Below, one piece after another: positions 12,370 to 24,556 of a DNA stretch of 64,000 nucleotides. The position numbers and the translations under genes are program-made. The notes beneath the pieces are model-generated. The model searched no databases. It saw only the letters and a program-made list of their open reading frames with translations, and was not told the origin of the DNA. The DNA is from Nymphaea colorata (taxonomy: Eukaryota; Streptophyta; Magnoliopsida; Nymphaeales; Nymphaeaceae), in NCBI RefSeq assembly GCF_008831285.2, contig NC_045145.1:12834802-12898801 (forward strand). Reading direction: 5' to 3'. The first letter of the stretch is position 1, and each line of letters opens with the position of its first letter.

Positions 12370-13192
12370 GGTCATTAGAGTTCCACTTAAACAGGTGGAA
12401 CAAACGTTCCAAGTCATCATACAAGATGTGGTAGGTGGAACTTAGAACTTTTATTCTACCTAACAACTACATGGTACTAAATGTCCACCATTTTAATGCT
12501 GGACATTCTAATATCACGCATTCAAACATGGCTAAAAGAACATATTTTTGTATTAAGAACATGGAAGCAAATTGTTGCTCTCATTCTTTTGTCCAAGCTT
12601 TACTCGGAATGAAAAGAATGGAACATTAAATTCCAAAGAACACAGTGGTCCACCAACCAAGCGCGCCCCAAGACAAAGATGTAGCTTGTAATTCCTACTT
12701 ACATCACGTGAAATCTCTAGAAGAAAGTAGACATTAGTAGAAGGCGAAGTTTAACATGCTGACTTGACTTACATTGGTTGCAAATGTAATGTCCTTACCG
12801 AATGAGACACGAAAAAGATAAAGATTTCATTGGCCAGTAAAAAAAGAAAAAGATTTCATTGGGCGATAAAGATTTCATGAAAAAGGTAAAGATTTCATGG
12901 GCTGGTAAAAAAAAATGTTGGATTCCCCATGGAATCTCAAATTTGTGAAAGCTGTAATCCGCAATTGTATCAAAGTGTAGATTTCAGCTTCCGCCCGCAA
13001 GGTAGATTTCAAATCCACGCTTTAATGTAAAAAGTGTGGATTTGAAATGAGAGGGAGGGCTGTTCATCGGCAAGTTCGAGCCGAGTTGAGCTGGCTTGAA
13101 CTTGGATTGAGTGTTTTGAAACAAACTCGAAGTCGACCCGAGCTCAAGTCGAGTTCGATTTCATTAGCTCGAGCTCGACTTGGCTTGAGTTC

Positions 13193-15883
13193 TTGAAGTG
13201 AAAAGCTTGCTTGGGGGTTAGGCCCCCTACCTTTATTCCAACAACATGGATATATACAAGGGAAGGCCAATACAGATCTTAACACTAGACAAAAACAAAG
13301 GATTGACCCAACCCTTCATAAAAAAAAATAAAATGATACATAGCATAAAAGCTATGTCTATACATTGAATTCAGCAAAGTACTCATGAGTATCATCAGCG
13401 TGCTCCATGATTAACTGACCTAAGTCAACTGTGACTTCTCCCTATTTCACAAATATCCTTTCCTGAAACTCACCCAGGAACCCAGCCAGCCTGCATCTAT
13501 CCTTCTTCCTTCAAGTGCCTGATGTATTTTCCTCACTCAATCTTTAGTTGGGGAGACTATAAAGTAATCTCCACCATATTCCTTATGAAATTTTAGGATG
13601 CGCTCCAAAACCTCCATTTCTCCCTCATGGATCCTGCCCCCATCCTTAATAATCACCACACAGCCCATAAGCCCATTAACTGCATAACTTAGGCCAGCTA
13701 TTTTCGGCCCGAGTCTGGTATTTGCTCTCACAATGTTAATTAATATACTACTCCTATCTGAAACAATAGTGTCAACACTGTAAAGCCCAGTTTCCAGCCA
13801 AATTTTCAGTTTAAATTCTGCCTCAGGTGACCATTTAACAAAGGAGGAGCTATCCATACAATTCCTCCAAACTTCTCTTTTGAAACTACTGATCCGAGGT
13901 TGGACACTGTCATGGAAACATGTGTTTCTAAGACGCCACAAATTCCAGCAAACAATTAAGAAGGTCATCCTCTAGCACCGGCGCCTCCACTTCTCCAAAA
14001 TTCTAACTTGTAGCCATCTTTTGAGTTCAGCTACAATCTCTCCTTGAGAAAACTTCACTCTACCAAACTTTGCAGCAACATATCTCCAAACCTCCTTGGC
14101 AGTTTTACAATGAATTGAGACATGACCATTAGTCTCCTCGGCACAAAAGCACAGGGAACAACGATTGGCAAGTTGGATGCCAGCCTTTTGTAGTCGATCA
14201 AGAGTGGGTAGCCTGCCTTCACAAGCTATGTAAGTGTGCCAGCAGCTCTTAGCTGGTGCTGAACTATTCCAAATCTTTCTTCGCCACCACTCTTTAACAC
14301 CTTGCGTTCGACACTTCTTCATAATGTCACCAGCTCTGAATTTCTCCTTACCATCATCGCTCCAGACTAAGTTGTCATCAGCATCTCTAAGCCTTATGTC
14401 ATCCTTGAACACACGCGTAGCGACATCCAGAGACGGACTATCCTGGCTAACACTAGTAAACTCCCGAACACTGGTTTTAAGCTCCTTCCAATGCAATCCA
14501 TAGTCGCTTCCGTCAGCTCTAGTGAGGAGTACCTGCCTCGACCAACGATCAGTCCAAAATCTGATGCGTTCTCCATTTCCAAGTTTCCACTCAACTTTGT
14601 CTTGAATCCAGGTCCACCCCCATCGCAGTCATTTCCAACCCCAGTTCTGGTTAGTAGCTCTTTTGAAAGTCCAAAAACTGTGATATCTCAAATACTTCTC
14701 TTTAAGAAGGTTTGCCCAAGGGAGCAACGACTGACTAGCATTGCTCTATTCACTTCCTCCAATCTTTTAATACCAACTCCTCCCTCCTCAACCGGCATGC
14801 ACATCCGATCCCAGTTAACAAGATGCATGTGTCTAGCGCCTTCTTCGTCATTTCACAAAAATTTGATACAAGCTTGTTGTATTTTCTTAATTACGACTTT
14901 AGACAATCTAAAAGCCATCATCCATTAGTAAGGCAAGGTCATCATAACATACCTAATGAGACAAAGCCTACCCGCGTACGACAATAACTGAGCCTTCCAA
15001 CCAGCCAATCTCTTATCCACCTTAGTGAGGAGTGGCAGACAAAGATCTTCTGTAAGTCTACCCAAAAACAATGGGAGCCCAAGGTACTCCGAAGGGAGGT
15101 CCCCATTAGTCCATTGTAAGATCTATTGAATTTCACTGATCTGACAGTCCACCATGGTTTTAGCAAAAATCTCAAACTTTTGCTTGTTCACCTTCATTCC
15201 AACAAGACGTTCAAAATCCTCCAAAACAACTTTGATAGTGTTAATGGTTCTCCTGCTGGTCTTAACCAACATAATCACATCATCTGCAAACATCACAGCA
15301 CAACCCTTCGGCTTCACACAACGGATTTTGGGAAGAAGAATGTTTTTTCTAATCGTTTCCTTGGTGAGTCGGCAATTAAACATCTCTATGACAATAAGGA
15401 AGAGGTAAGGGGACAAATGATCATCTTGTCTCAGCCCACGCCTCCCATGGATTTTTTCACCCATCCTACCATTCACAAGGACTCTGTAGGACACCGAGGT
15501 AATGCATTGCATAATAGTAGCAATCCATCTAGGATGGAAGCCCAAAAACTTCATACTATTGACTAAGAATTTTCATGAGACTCTGTCGTAAGTTTTCATC
15601 AAGTGCAGCTTTAAACAACAGCCTCCTTTATCCTAGAAGTCCTTAGAGTTAATGGTCTCATTCACCCACAAAATATTATCATGAATGTGTCTTCCTTTTG
15701 AAAAGGCTGCTTGGTTAACATTGATAATACGTCCAAGAATGGCCATCATTCTATTAACAATAACCTTCGTGATGATCTTGTAGATAGTGTTGCAAAGAGA
15801 GATAGGTATGTAATCATCAACTTTTTTAGAGTTATCTTTCTTGGGTATGAGACAAATTATAGTCTCATTAACACTCTCGTGGT
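13193..15883 (-). mobile_element. 5'-truncated L1-type LINE
   Basis: The insert is flanked on both sides by the same 16 bases, GACTTGGCTTGAGTTC (13177-13192 and 15884-15899), a perfect target-site duplication typical of target-primed reverse transcription. It reads on the minus strand and keeps only the 3' part of ORF2. It therefore starts inside the reverse transcriptase near 15.88 kb, the usual 5' truncation of LINEs. No poly-A remains next to the duplication. It lies within the hAT-like element at 13056-16206. Confidence 0.85.
13537..15880 (-). pseudogene. LINE ORF2 relic: reverse transcriptase and zinc-binding domain
   Basis: In order on the minus strand: a reverse transcriptase piece around 15880-15123, with GRRGLRQDDHLSPYLF and the catalytic MFADDV (FADD at 15290-15279); a broken linker at 14.5-14.9 kb; a reverse-transcriptase zinc-binding domain at 14496-13972, with WKIWNSSAP-like sequence (KIWNSSAPAKSCWHTY) and the cysteine/histidine set CSLC...H...C; and a C-terminal piece at 13968-13537 (CWNLWRLRNTCFHD). 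Several frame changes and stops separate the pieces, so no active enzyme is made. Domain order and the zinc-binding module are those of plant L1 elements. Confidence 0.85.
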
Positions 15884-16507
15884 GACTTGGCTTGAGTTCA
15901 TGAAACTCAAACTCTGCATGATTTTGGAGGCTTGAGCCAAGCCAAGCATTTCTCTAAAAGTTTAGTTAAAGAAAAAGACAACATGTGGATTTGAACATGA
16001 AGCATCTCATATACTAGTTACGTGCATACCATTTAAGTAATCTACTTTTTTTGATAATTTTTATTAGACATATTTTATATATTTTTTCTTAAGCTTAACA
16101 AAGTTTAACTGAGCTAAGCCCATTTAAATCGAGCTCGACTTGTTTAGGTTGTTTATTGAGTGAGCTTAAGTCAAGCTTGAGTTAGCTCGACTCGTTGAAC
16201 AGCCCTTGGGGGTGGGTCGGATTTAAAAACCACAGATTTCAAATTAATGATACGAAATTTGCAGCAATCAAACACAACCTAACAAAATGTTAGTAAAAAT
16301 ATGCAAAACATCAGAGAAACTTTTATGCTATTGAATGTCATCACCGTATATGTCATTGATGCATTTATTGATGTCAGTGACAAGATATTTAAAGATTCCA
16401 TTGGCGAGAAAAAAGAGAATTGAGAGTCTCTTTTTTCGTTTTGCCTAGTAATTTGCTTGCATGAGTGCCAATCTCTCTCTTTCTTTCCCTTTGTGTCTCA
16501 CTATGAA

Positions 16508-16994
16508 TAGGGATGCCAATGTATGTGATTTAAATCGGATATCCAGCAGAACTATTTCAAAAAAGAATGTGAAACAAAATTTAATATCAGATTAAGAAAT
16601 CAGTCCAATCAGATTGGACTGTTTCAAAAAGAGAATGTGAAAGCAAAATTTAATAACAGATTAAAAAATCAGATTGGATTTAGATTTAAGAAATGACATC
16701 TGATTAGATTCAGATTTTGATATACATAAATATCATATTTGATTTGGATTGAATTTAATTTTAAATAAATATCCTCCTATATCAAATGCTCTTAGATTTT
16801 GAAAATCAGTCGGGTTTGGTTCGGAGATGAATGTAAAAATTAGATTCAGATTACAAAATCAGATTTCATGTTTATATTCAAATATAACTTTTTCATCTGC
16901 ATTTGGGTCCTAATTGGAATCTTAGTGATGAATGCAGAAAAAACAAATACAGTTAAAACATATCTTATGTGAATCTGATCCATTGATATCCCTA
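16508..16994. mobile_element. AT-rich hAT-like MITE, 487 bp
   Basis: The ends are TAGGGATGCCAATG and the inverse TAGGGATATCAATG. They are flanked by 8-base direct repeats, ACTATGAA and TCTATGAA, which agree at seven of eight positions. The interior repeats AAATCAGATT-like motifs and codes for nothing. End sequence and 8-bp duplication indicate the hAT superfamily. Confidence 0.75.
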
Positions 16995-17002
16995 TCTATG
17001 AA

Positions 17003-19690
17003 GCAAGTAACTACCAAAACCCTTGTATATTAAACTTAATAAGAATCATATGCACTATTGATTCCAAACATATCTGATGGTAGAGATTAAGTTAAAAATA
17101 TTAAAGCCAAACTGTTATTTTAAGGAAACTAAAATACCCCTAAAAGGAGGCAAAGCTTCTCATGTATAAGGTGCGGCTCTTATATGAACATTTTCATGCT
17201 CAAATGTGTTGGAGGATATGGCACGTGACCATATTATTCACAAAAAGAAAGCCAATTACAAAAATACAAAGTTATATGGGGAACTAAATATGCAATTAAC
17301 AAATTTTTAATTGATCGTGGGGTAGTGACTGTATATCGTGGGGCTGTCTCATATATCTGGAGTCAGATCCACTTAAATCCAATGTTGAATTGATGTTTTA
17401 GGGAGAAGGCTTCGTAGGCGAAAACCCCACCTATCTCCGCCTCTGCTTCCTGTATGCAAAGATGGGGTAAAAAAAAAATCGATGTTTAATGGCTCAAAAA
17501 AAAAAAGATGGAGTGGACATCTACCTTCCAACATATGCTTCATCCAACAGCACCGCTCCAGTTGTTTGCTATGACTGAAAGGGAATTATGAACATTAATT
17601 TTTCTGGATAAACATATCCACCCAGTGATTTCAGCAAAGCTAACCTGGCCCTGTCATGTAAATAATTTGGATATGCATGTCTCCCGAGTTAACCTACCAT
17701 GCACTAAGCCAGTTGAGCATAAACAAATAAGAGAAAAGACATAAATATAAATAGTACACATAGATAAAAATTAAAATCAACAAGCTTCCAGATGTTACTG
17801 GATGGAAAAAATTTTAAATCTGTCATTAAAAGACACTATAAACCATCACTAAAAGCTAATGCTCCTTGGCAAGGTGCTTTTGGCGATGGCTTTATATATA
17901 TATAAACTGGCTAAGTGTGTGGCCGGATTTGTTTATTTGGTTGCACTAAAAACTATCACGAAAGATGCAATTCCAATGACCAGTTGCTTGGTCACAGTTT
18001 TTAGCAACTGAAATATGTGTGTGTGTGACTATATGATTGGTATGATACATGGGTCAATAGCTATTTGAAATTGAGGAAACACAAACACTGCTTTTTGTTT
18101 TTTGATATATATATAACTATGTGTGTGTGTGTCTCGCTAATAAATATATGCACTTGGATACTTTTTAAGGATCATTAAAGAGTAAATTACAGTGACGGAG
18201 CCATAAATTTTTAGTTGGAGGCACTAAACCAGTGGGGCAGCTACACTGTATTTTGCCCACAAAATTTACCTTATATGTCTTGATTAATTTTCAGTTTTTT
18301 TACATATAAGTGCCTCTTAAAATTTGAAATTTAAACTTAGAGTGCCCTAAAAAAATTTTAGCTCCGCCACTGCACTAGATTACCTTATTGTTGCAACAGG
18401 CTTGGTGCATGTGGGGCAGCATAGCACTGCCTTGTGTGTGGTTTGGGCACCAGATATATCTAGACCTGAATCCAACATCATCACAATAAAACTTTTAAAA
18501 AGGTTTCCACAGGCAGGGATAGGTTGTGGCCCACGTACACCAGACCCACGGTAGCTCTGCTAATGGTATATTATGGAAAAGTTGAACATTAAAGATCATC
18601 TCGAATAAGCTAGACTTATTTTAATTCCTGCCTTACCTCCAATGTTCTTTCTCCATCTTAGTTGCTAGCATCTGCCTAATCATCTCAAAGACGTGTTGAT
18701 ACATATATATGTCCAATTATCATTTTCTATCTTGTGTCATATCCATTTACCATATATGTAATTGAAATATAGTACACATCTCCAAGGGGGTTGGAGCACT
18801 GGAATTCAACAGGGGTTGGTAGGTGACTGGTTTCCGTTTTTAATTCCTGAAGCATCAATTATCTATGTTGTAAACGGGATACATACATATGCAAATTGAA
18901 GTACACAAAGGCGATACCATGAGGCATGAAAAGTAAGCAAGGAATGACGAGTTGAGTGGAAGCTTCAGCCTTTACTTGGCCGTAGGACCCAAAAAGTAAA
19001 ATACATTACAAACAAGTTGGTATATCTCCAAAAAACTTGAGCCAATTTCGGGTGGTAATCACTTAAAATACTGAGCCCTCAGTATATTGACATTTCTGCT
19101 GTATATCACGTCACAATGTCATAAGACCCTGGCAGTACTTATCTTTGAAGATTCTAGAATCTAATTTTTAATAGTTTTTTCTTTGTACGTGGGTCACTAA
19201 CAAGTGCTAATGCCTTTTGTAAATCATTCATCGTATGTGGTAACGTGCTCCTGGCAATTACAAGCTTGCATCTTTTCAATAAAGGTACCTTTCTCGTCTC
19301 TCTCAAAAAGTCACAACCACTAAAATGTTATTTTATTTATAAAAAGTCAAAATTTTAATACAAATGGAAAAATTATCAATTATAATAACTTGTTTTCAAA
19401 GAAATCTTCTCTCTTTTTTGTTGTCCATGGCCTGACCCCATCATCTCCACCCCGCAGGAACTATGAGATACCAAGAAAACCAAACGGGAAGCACAGCTGT
19501 TGGCTTCAATTTCTATCTTTCATACTCCAGCTTCAACTCCTAATGATCCTTCCCAGAGAGCTCCCAGTAACATTAGTGCATGAAAAGTCTCCTCAAGCGA
19601 TCATAAAAAACTTCTATATGGAAAGAGGACAGTCTCTTCAAAAAAAAAAAAGCAAATGGATGAAAAAAAGTTATATCCCAAGGATATTGT
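17003..19690. other. Intergenic, no gene recognised
   Basis: AT-rich DNA with short TA and TG runs. Apart from the small repeat at 18190-18372, I see no exon, RNA gene or element boundary that I can support. Confidence 0.6.
18190..18372. repeat. Small repeat with CAGTGACGGAGCC ends
   Basis: The left end CAGTGACGGAGCCA and the right end GCTCCGCCACTG form imperfect inverted ends of about 12 bases around an AT-rich core. It shares TTGGAGG(GG)CA next to the left end with the copy near 2.1 kb. Similar CAGTGGCGGAGC-ended elements are common in plant genomes. No duplicated target site is evident. Confidence 0.5.
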
Positions 19691-19694
19691 TGCA

Positions 19695-19850
19695 TTAGAG
19701 CATGTTTTGAAGAAAACCATTTGATAAAGAGTCTTGAAACTCTAGTACACAAGCTCGTTACATATCTTCTAATGCTTGAATTGTTCTTTTAACCTGCCCA
19801 TTTGTCTGTGAGTGGAACCAGTGATCAAATTCAACATTAAGAGAGTGGGA
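19695..19850 (-). pseudogene. Ty3/Gypsy integrase fragment
   Basis: On the minus strand the frame reads FHSQTNGQVKRTIQALEDM, then a stop, then RACVLEFQDS. This is the conserved integrase stretch around the catalytic glutamate of Ty3/Gypsy elements (usually HPQTDGQ-ER-NQTLEDMLRACV). Only about 50 codons remain. The glutamate of the usual ER is a lysine here (VKR), and a stop is present. A (TA)n(GA)n tract begins immediately to its right. Confidence 0.7.
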
Positions 19851-19854
19851 GAGG

Positions 19855-19856
<2 letters not shown>

Positions 19857-19937
<81 letters not shown>
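19857..19937. repeat. Compound (TA)n(GA)n microsatellite
   Basis: About 55 bases of TA are followed by about 26 bases of GA. It abuts the Gypsy integrase fragment. Confidence 0.95.
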
Positions 19938-22900
19938 GGGGAGACAAGAAATGGTCTACTTGGTCTTCACAGCAATACCACTAATCTCAAGAGCAATACT
20001 CTTCAATACTACTAGGATAACACCTTTCAAGACTCAAACTGAGGACGTGGTTAATGCACCACCGGTTGTACTAGAAAGATTGTGGAGGTTTACCAAAGAT
20101 GAAGAAATTGCATTAGAACATAAGCTAATATCCTCTTTGTCCTTCCATCTATGCAACCAACCCTTTTTTATCTTTTTGTATATTTTAGTTTGTACTTTTA
20201 AGATCGTCTTCAAATTAATTTGATTATTCATATCATTTAAATTATCAGTTGTGCTGTATAAGGGCCTTTTAGTTTCACTTTCAAATTTTCAATTTCAATG
20301 CCTCGTACAAGTAATTGAAATCATTAAACTGACTTGCAAGCTGGGTTTGTGACGGTGATTAAGATTAGAACTGAGCTGGTGAATTGGCTGATTCACTGAA
20401 TCCGCAGCCGCACGACTCGGTTCACAAACCGATTTTTTATAACCATGCTTGCAACAGCAAAGCTTCATTATATATACAATACATAGTTGCCTTCGATATT
20501 TTTGGATCCCTCAAGGTTGATTAAATTGTTTAAATAAGCATATATAAGACTTTCACATGGCTTGATACTATGAGACAACATTTCATCGATCCTCCCATAG
20601 TATGAAACCCTTGACAACATGTCTCTGGCTTTGTAGTTAAATGACGACTCTTAACTAAACTACTGAGTCATGCATGACAAAAAAAAAGGCACATGGCCCT
20701 CATTCATGCTCTTGTTTGAAGGCATCTGAACGACTTGGAAACTCTATCTCCATTTTGAGTTCTTCCCTGGCCTTGTCCCAAGGCACAGTGGTCAATGCTC
20801 ACTTACTGTTTACTTTTCTGGAGACAGTATATTCTGTGAAGTGCATGATATATATATATATATATATATTGCAATTATCTTCACCACTACTGAATGAAGA
20901 CATCTAATGGTTTAGATCTCCTTTTTCTTTTTAAAAAGGAAGAAGAAAGGGAAATGGTAACCTCTTAACAACCACTTCCCTACCAAAGTGGTAAAAAATG
21001 CTTGCTAGGCTCGCTAGGGGTTGTGCGTAAAAAACTTAATGGTATCGAATGTCAGATGATTGTCACATAGGATAACATTTAAAAATCACTTTAAAAGTGT
21101 CATAACTTGTTGAGAAAGCCACCATAAATGGTTGCTAATGCTAATGTAATGAATATTTATAATGATAGATTTTTAAGTTTTAGTAAATCAATACATATAT
21201 ATATATATATTATGGTGTATTGGATAGTTGTCAGATGGCTGAAATTTAAATTTACTAGCGAAAAAGACCATAAACCATTGCTCAAGCACCAGGAGCTGCT
21301 GCAAACATTATAAACCATGGCTAATACCAATTTAATAACTTCTTTAGCAACTAATTTCAAAATTTTAATCGTTTGACATACAACAGAACTAAACTCACAT
21401 ATATATATAATATTTTGAATAATGACTCTGTCTTTTCGAAATCACTCAGTCATCTAATGAGGATCGTCTGATTCATGATGAATGGTTAAGAAAAAAACAA
21501 ACAAAAATTATGGTGAGTACTTTTATAATCTAAATTGTTCACATCTTTTTCTATTTTGGTAATCCAACATTGTTCACATCATTTTCTTCTTGATGATTCA
21601 ATATATATATATATATATATATATATGATTATTTATAAAATTTGAATAGGTTCAATTAATCCGTACTAGTCTCAGTTCCAAGAAAGGTCCAGCGGAAATT
21701 CTCGAGACCTGCATAGAAAAATTCGTAATGCGTTTCCCAACAACTTTGGAGTTTGGCCTGGCCACGTTGATTCTGGAGAAATCTGTTCCCACTATCCAGA
21801 ACATGCAGAACATGGTAAACCCGCAAGAACAAATCTGCTTTTATTAAATTGCTTGCACATGCAAAAGCTTGACTAACAACCTCCAGTTCTCCGCCTTAAA
21901 ACCATTTTGATTAAACGAGTGTATCATCAAAACAATTAGATGGATGTAATCTTGTGACTTAATTAACAAACAAACAATCACATTATATCAATGTCCAAGA
22001 AGAAAATCATGGTCTCATAATAATGCATCAAAATTTGAAGGGTTAAAAACAATTTTATTCTATGAACCAAATCAAGTGTATATATATATATATATATAAG
22101 GATTTCTCTGCCTATACCCAGACGAAGAACTCCATCCCAAGCCATTAAACAGTCTACTTTCGTGGATAAACAAACCGGTTGTTTAAGTTTTCTCTTTGAA
22201 GGCTGGATGTCATGTGTTCATTTTTTCTCCGTGTTGAGTATGAAACAAGTATGAAGTATGGCTTTCTAGAACAAGTTATCACGTGGGAAACACATGTAGT
22301 CAACCATGCTAGGAAATGCGATATGGTAAAAAAATACAATGGATGAAAGAATCATATCAATTCATCCATGTGATTTTAGTTCTTGTCAACCATATTTCTT
22401 GCCTAAAGTTTGCAGTTTAATATACAGGCGCCAACAGAACCGGAGAATTACTTGCCCATCTTGACAAAAGCATGTGTCTAACAAGGCCCTTTTTTTTCCA
22501 TTCTGGGTGGATAGTATTTCATCTTATTACCTCAGAAGAGAACCAAAACTCCTATCCAAATTCTCGTATCCTTAAAGTACAATGCATACTTTTAATGTTT
22601 TGAGGTGCTGCCCTCACCGCGCTTCAACTTGTACATTGGTGAAACCCCTTTTTGCAATAAAAAGTGTTGATGCTCAGGGATTTAAAACGGAGATCGCCCC
22701 ATCTGATGACCCTCTCAGGGATGACCTTTCTTTTTCCTTACTGTTCACTAGTAATACATGAGTGTGGAAGATATGTTCTTGTAGCTAGTATGCCTGGTCT
22801 TGAGGAAGCCATGAAAGGTCTGACAGAAGATCAAGTAGCAACTTTTCCAAACTCAAGTTTTCACATCTTGGTTGTGGCTAAAAAAAAAAAACTTTAGTTT

Positions 22901-23016
22901 AAATTACACTTGGTAAAAAATAGTTCATATTACTGCACAATATTTTCTTTATAATTAAACCTCTGCGGCTATGACCCGTCGCTACAAAATGGTACATATT
23001 AACGCATAATATTTCC
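19938..23016. other. Intergenic with several (TA)n tracts
   Basis: Short TA runs lie near 20850, 21181, 21600 and 22078. No gene is recognised. A 50-codon open stretch near 21680-21850 (containing IEKFVMRFPTTLEFGLATL) looks protein-like, but I cannot identify it or find splice partners. Confidence 0.5.
21423..21535. repeat. Dispersed repeat, copy 1 (TGACTCTG...GGTTAAGAAAA)
   Basis: This stretch aligns by eye with 27370-27500. Shared blocks in the same order are TGACTCTG, TTTTC, TCGCC/TCACT, CATCTA, ATTCAT, AATGG(AT)GGTTAAGAAAA, and a following T-rich end. Both copies lie close to TA-rich microsatellites. The family is not identified. Confidence 0.5.
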
Positions 23017-23526
23017 TTAGGGTGTGTTTGATGCACAGGAACGAATTTAACGTGGTATGTTTTTCTGAAAAATTTTTCTGGAAAAAATTTCAGGATGAAA
23101 TTTAACCCTCTTCTGATTTGAGGTCATGATGCACAAGAAGAATTTAACCTCCTAAATTTAACCATGTTTGATGCACAAGGTAGAAAAATTAGGAAACTTT
23201 CTTTCAGACAAGAAAATGAACGTGGCTAAATTGAAATGATGAACTGTGGGAAGCTCCCATGGATGAATCAAGAGAAAATGGGAACGGATTGGAGAATGGC
23301 TTCTTGTCACTATTCAAGGGAGAGATTAAAGAGCCTACGCATTAATCTAATGAAGGATGGATAGCTCCCTAAAAGTGATGATGATTTCAAGGATCGATAA
23401 AGCAGGCATACATCTAGTTCTTTGCACAATCTCATGTGAAACTCAGAATGGAGTTTGTTTAGGATGCTGCGAGGTTTGACGCCTAGATGAGCATCTGCCC
23501 TTTGCACAATCCCATTTAAAAATCAT

Positions 23527-23712
23527 CACGTTTATACACATTTCATCAAACAAGTTACGCACGTGATCAATAGCAGAGCAGAAATCCCACATCAAAATCA
23601 ACATGTTTATGCACATTTCATCCAACAAGTTATGCAATAGCAGAGCAGAAATCCCACATCAAAATCAACATGTTTATGGACATTTCATCAAATTAAAATC
23701 AACACATTTATA
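23527..23712. repeat. Tandem repeat inside the Harbinger-like element
   Basis: Units of about 68-75 bp recur, each with CATTTCATC, AACAAGTTA, AGCAGAGCAGAAATCCCACA and TCAAAATCAACA. There are two good copies and partial ones at each side. No coding potential. Confidence 0.8.
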
Positions 23713-24429
23713 CAAGATAGTTTTCAGTCTCCAGGATCTCCCCCAAAGTCCCAAGTGTGTTGATTCGTGTCAATTCCTTTCCCTTGTAAGGGATTTTGGA
23801 GCGGCCCATGAATCGGCATCCATAATCAAGGTTTCCCCAACTTTCCCCAATTCAAAAACCCTAATCCCCCCAAACAAAAACTGAAAAGATCGCCGGAAAA
23901 AGCCCGATCCTCAGTTCGGTTGTCTGCCTCAACGAACACAATAAACAGAAATGGAGGCACCGGGCAGCTTCTGACAGAGAATTTGTGGGTTATCTTTCAT
24001 AGAACTCTAGAAATCTGTAGATTTAGCTATGAGAAATCGATGTTCTAGTTGGAGAAGGAAAGAGCAAAACCCCCACTGAGAAGGAAAAGGTGCTGCCCCT
24101 CTCTCTCCCTGTCCACCAACGTGAGACAGAGACGAATAGAAAAAGAGAGAACGCAGAATAGGGAGAAAGAGGTTGGCGTACCTCAACTTCTTCGAAGGAG
24201 AACGGCGATGGTTGGAGGCAAAGCGGCGGTGGTGGTGCGGCGATGGTTGGAGGCAGAGCGGTGGTGGTGGTGCGGGTGAGCGGTGGACCTCTGCTTCCGC
24301 CTTCCCCCTCTGCTTCTCCCTTTCCCCTTTGCATCGTCTGGTCGGGAGCCGTCGAGCGGGGGTGGAGGGTGTCGAGCGCGGGGGGAGGGCGTCGAGTGGG
24401 TGGAATTCCACCCGCTCCCATTATGCATT

Positions 24430-24556
24430 AAACGGGGTGAATTTCACCCCGTTTGATGCAGTTTTCGTCGGGTCCGCTCCCATTATGCGTTAAACGGGGT
24501 GAATTTCACCCCGTTTGATGTAGTTTTCGTCGGGCGGGTGAAATTTCACCCGCCCG
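24430..24556. repeat. Three consecutive GC-rich hairpins
   Basis: Two identical inverted repeats (24430-24454 and 24492-24516) have arms AAACGGGGTGA and TCACCCCGTTT around three bases. They sit in a direct repeat of about 62 bp. A third, perfect 26-base palindrome follows at 24531-24556 with arms starting CGGGCGGGTGAAA. They lie close to the right terminus of the Harbinger-like element. Confidence 0.9.

Larger units (their letters stand above)
13056..16206. mobile_element. hAT-like non-autonomous element split by a LINE
   Basis: The left end begins AGGGCTGTTCATCGG and the right end is the inverse of AGGGCTGTTCAACGAG. Both ends are full of GAGCTCGA-type subterminal motifs. Two cleaner relatives occur at 56661-57124 and 58943-59433. 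Without the LINE the element would be about 450 bp, matching those two. The flanking 8-mers (TGAGAGGG and TGGGGGTG) agree at only five of eight positions, so the duplication is eroded or the true end is shifted by a base. Confidence 0.7.

Noticed and set aside
14491-15935. Plus-strand frames of up to 146 residues in the LINE
   Set aside because: They are antisense to the recognisable minus-strand reverse transcriptase and zinc-binding domain.
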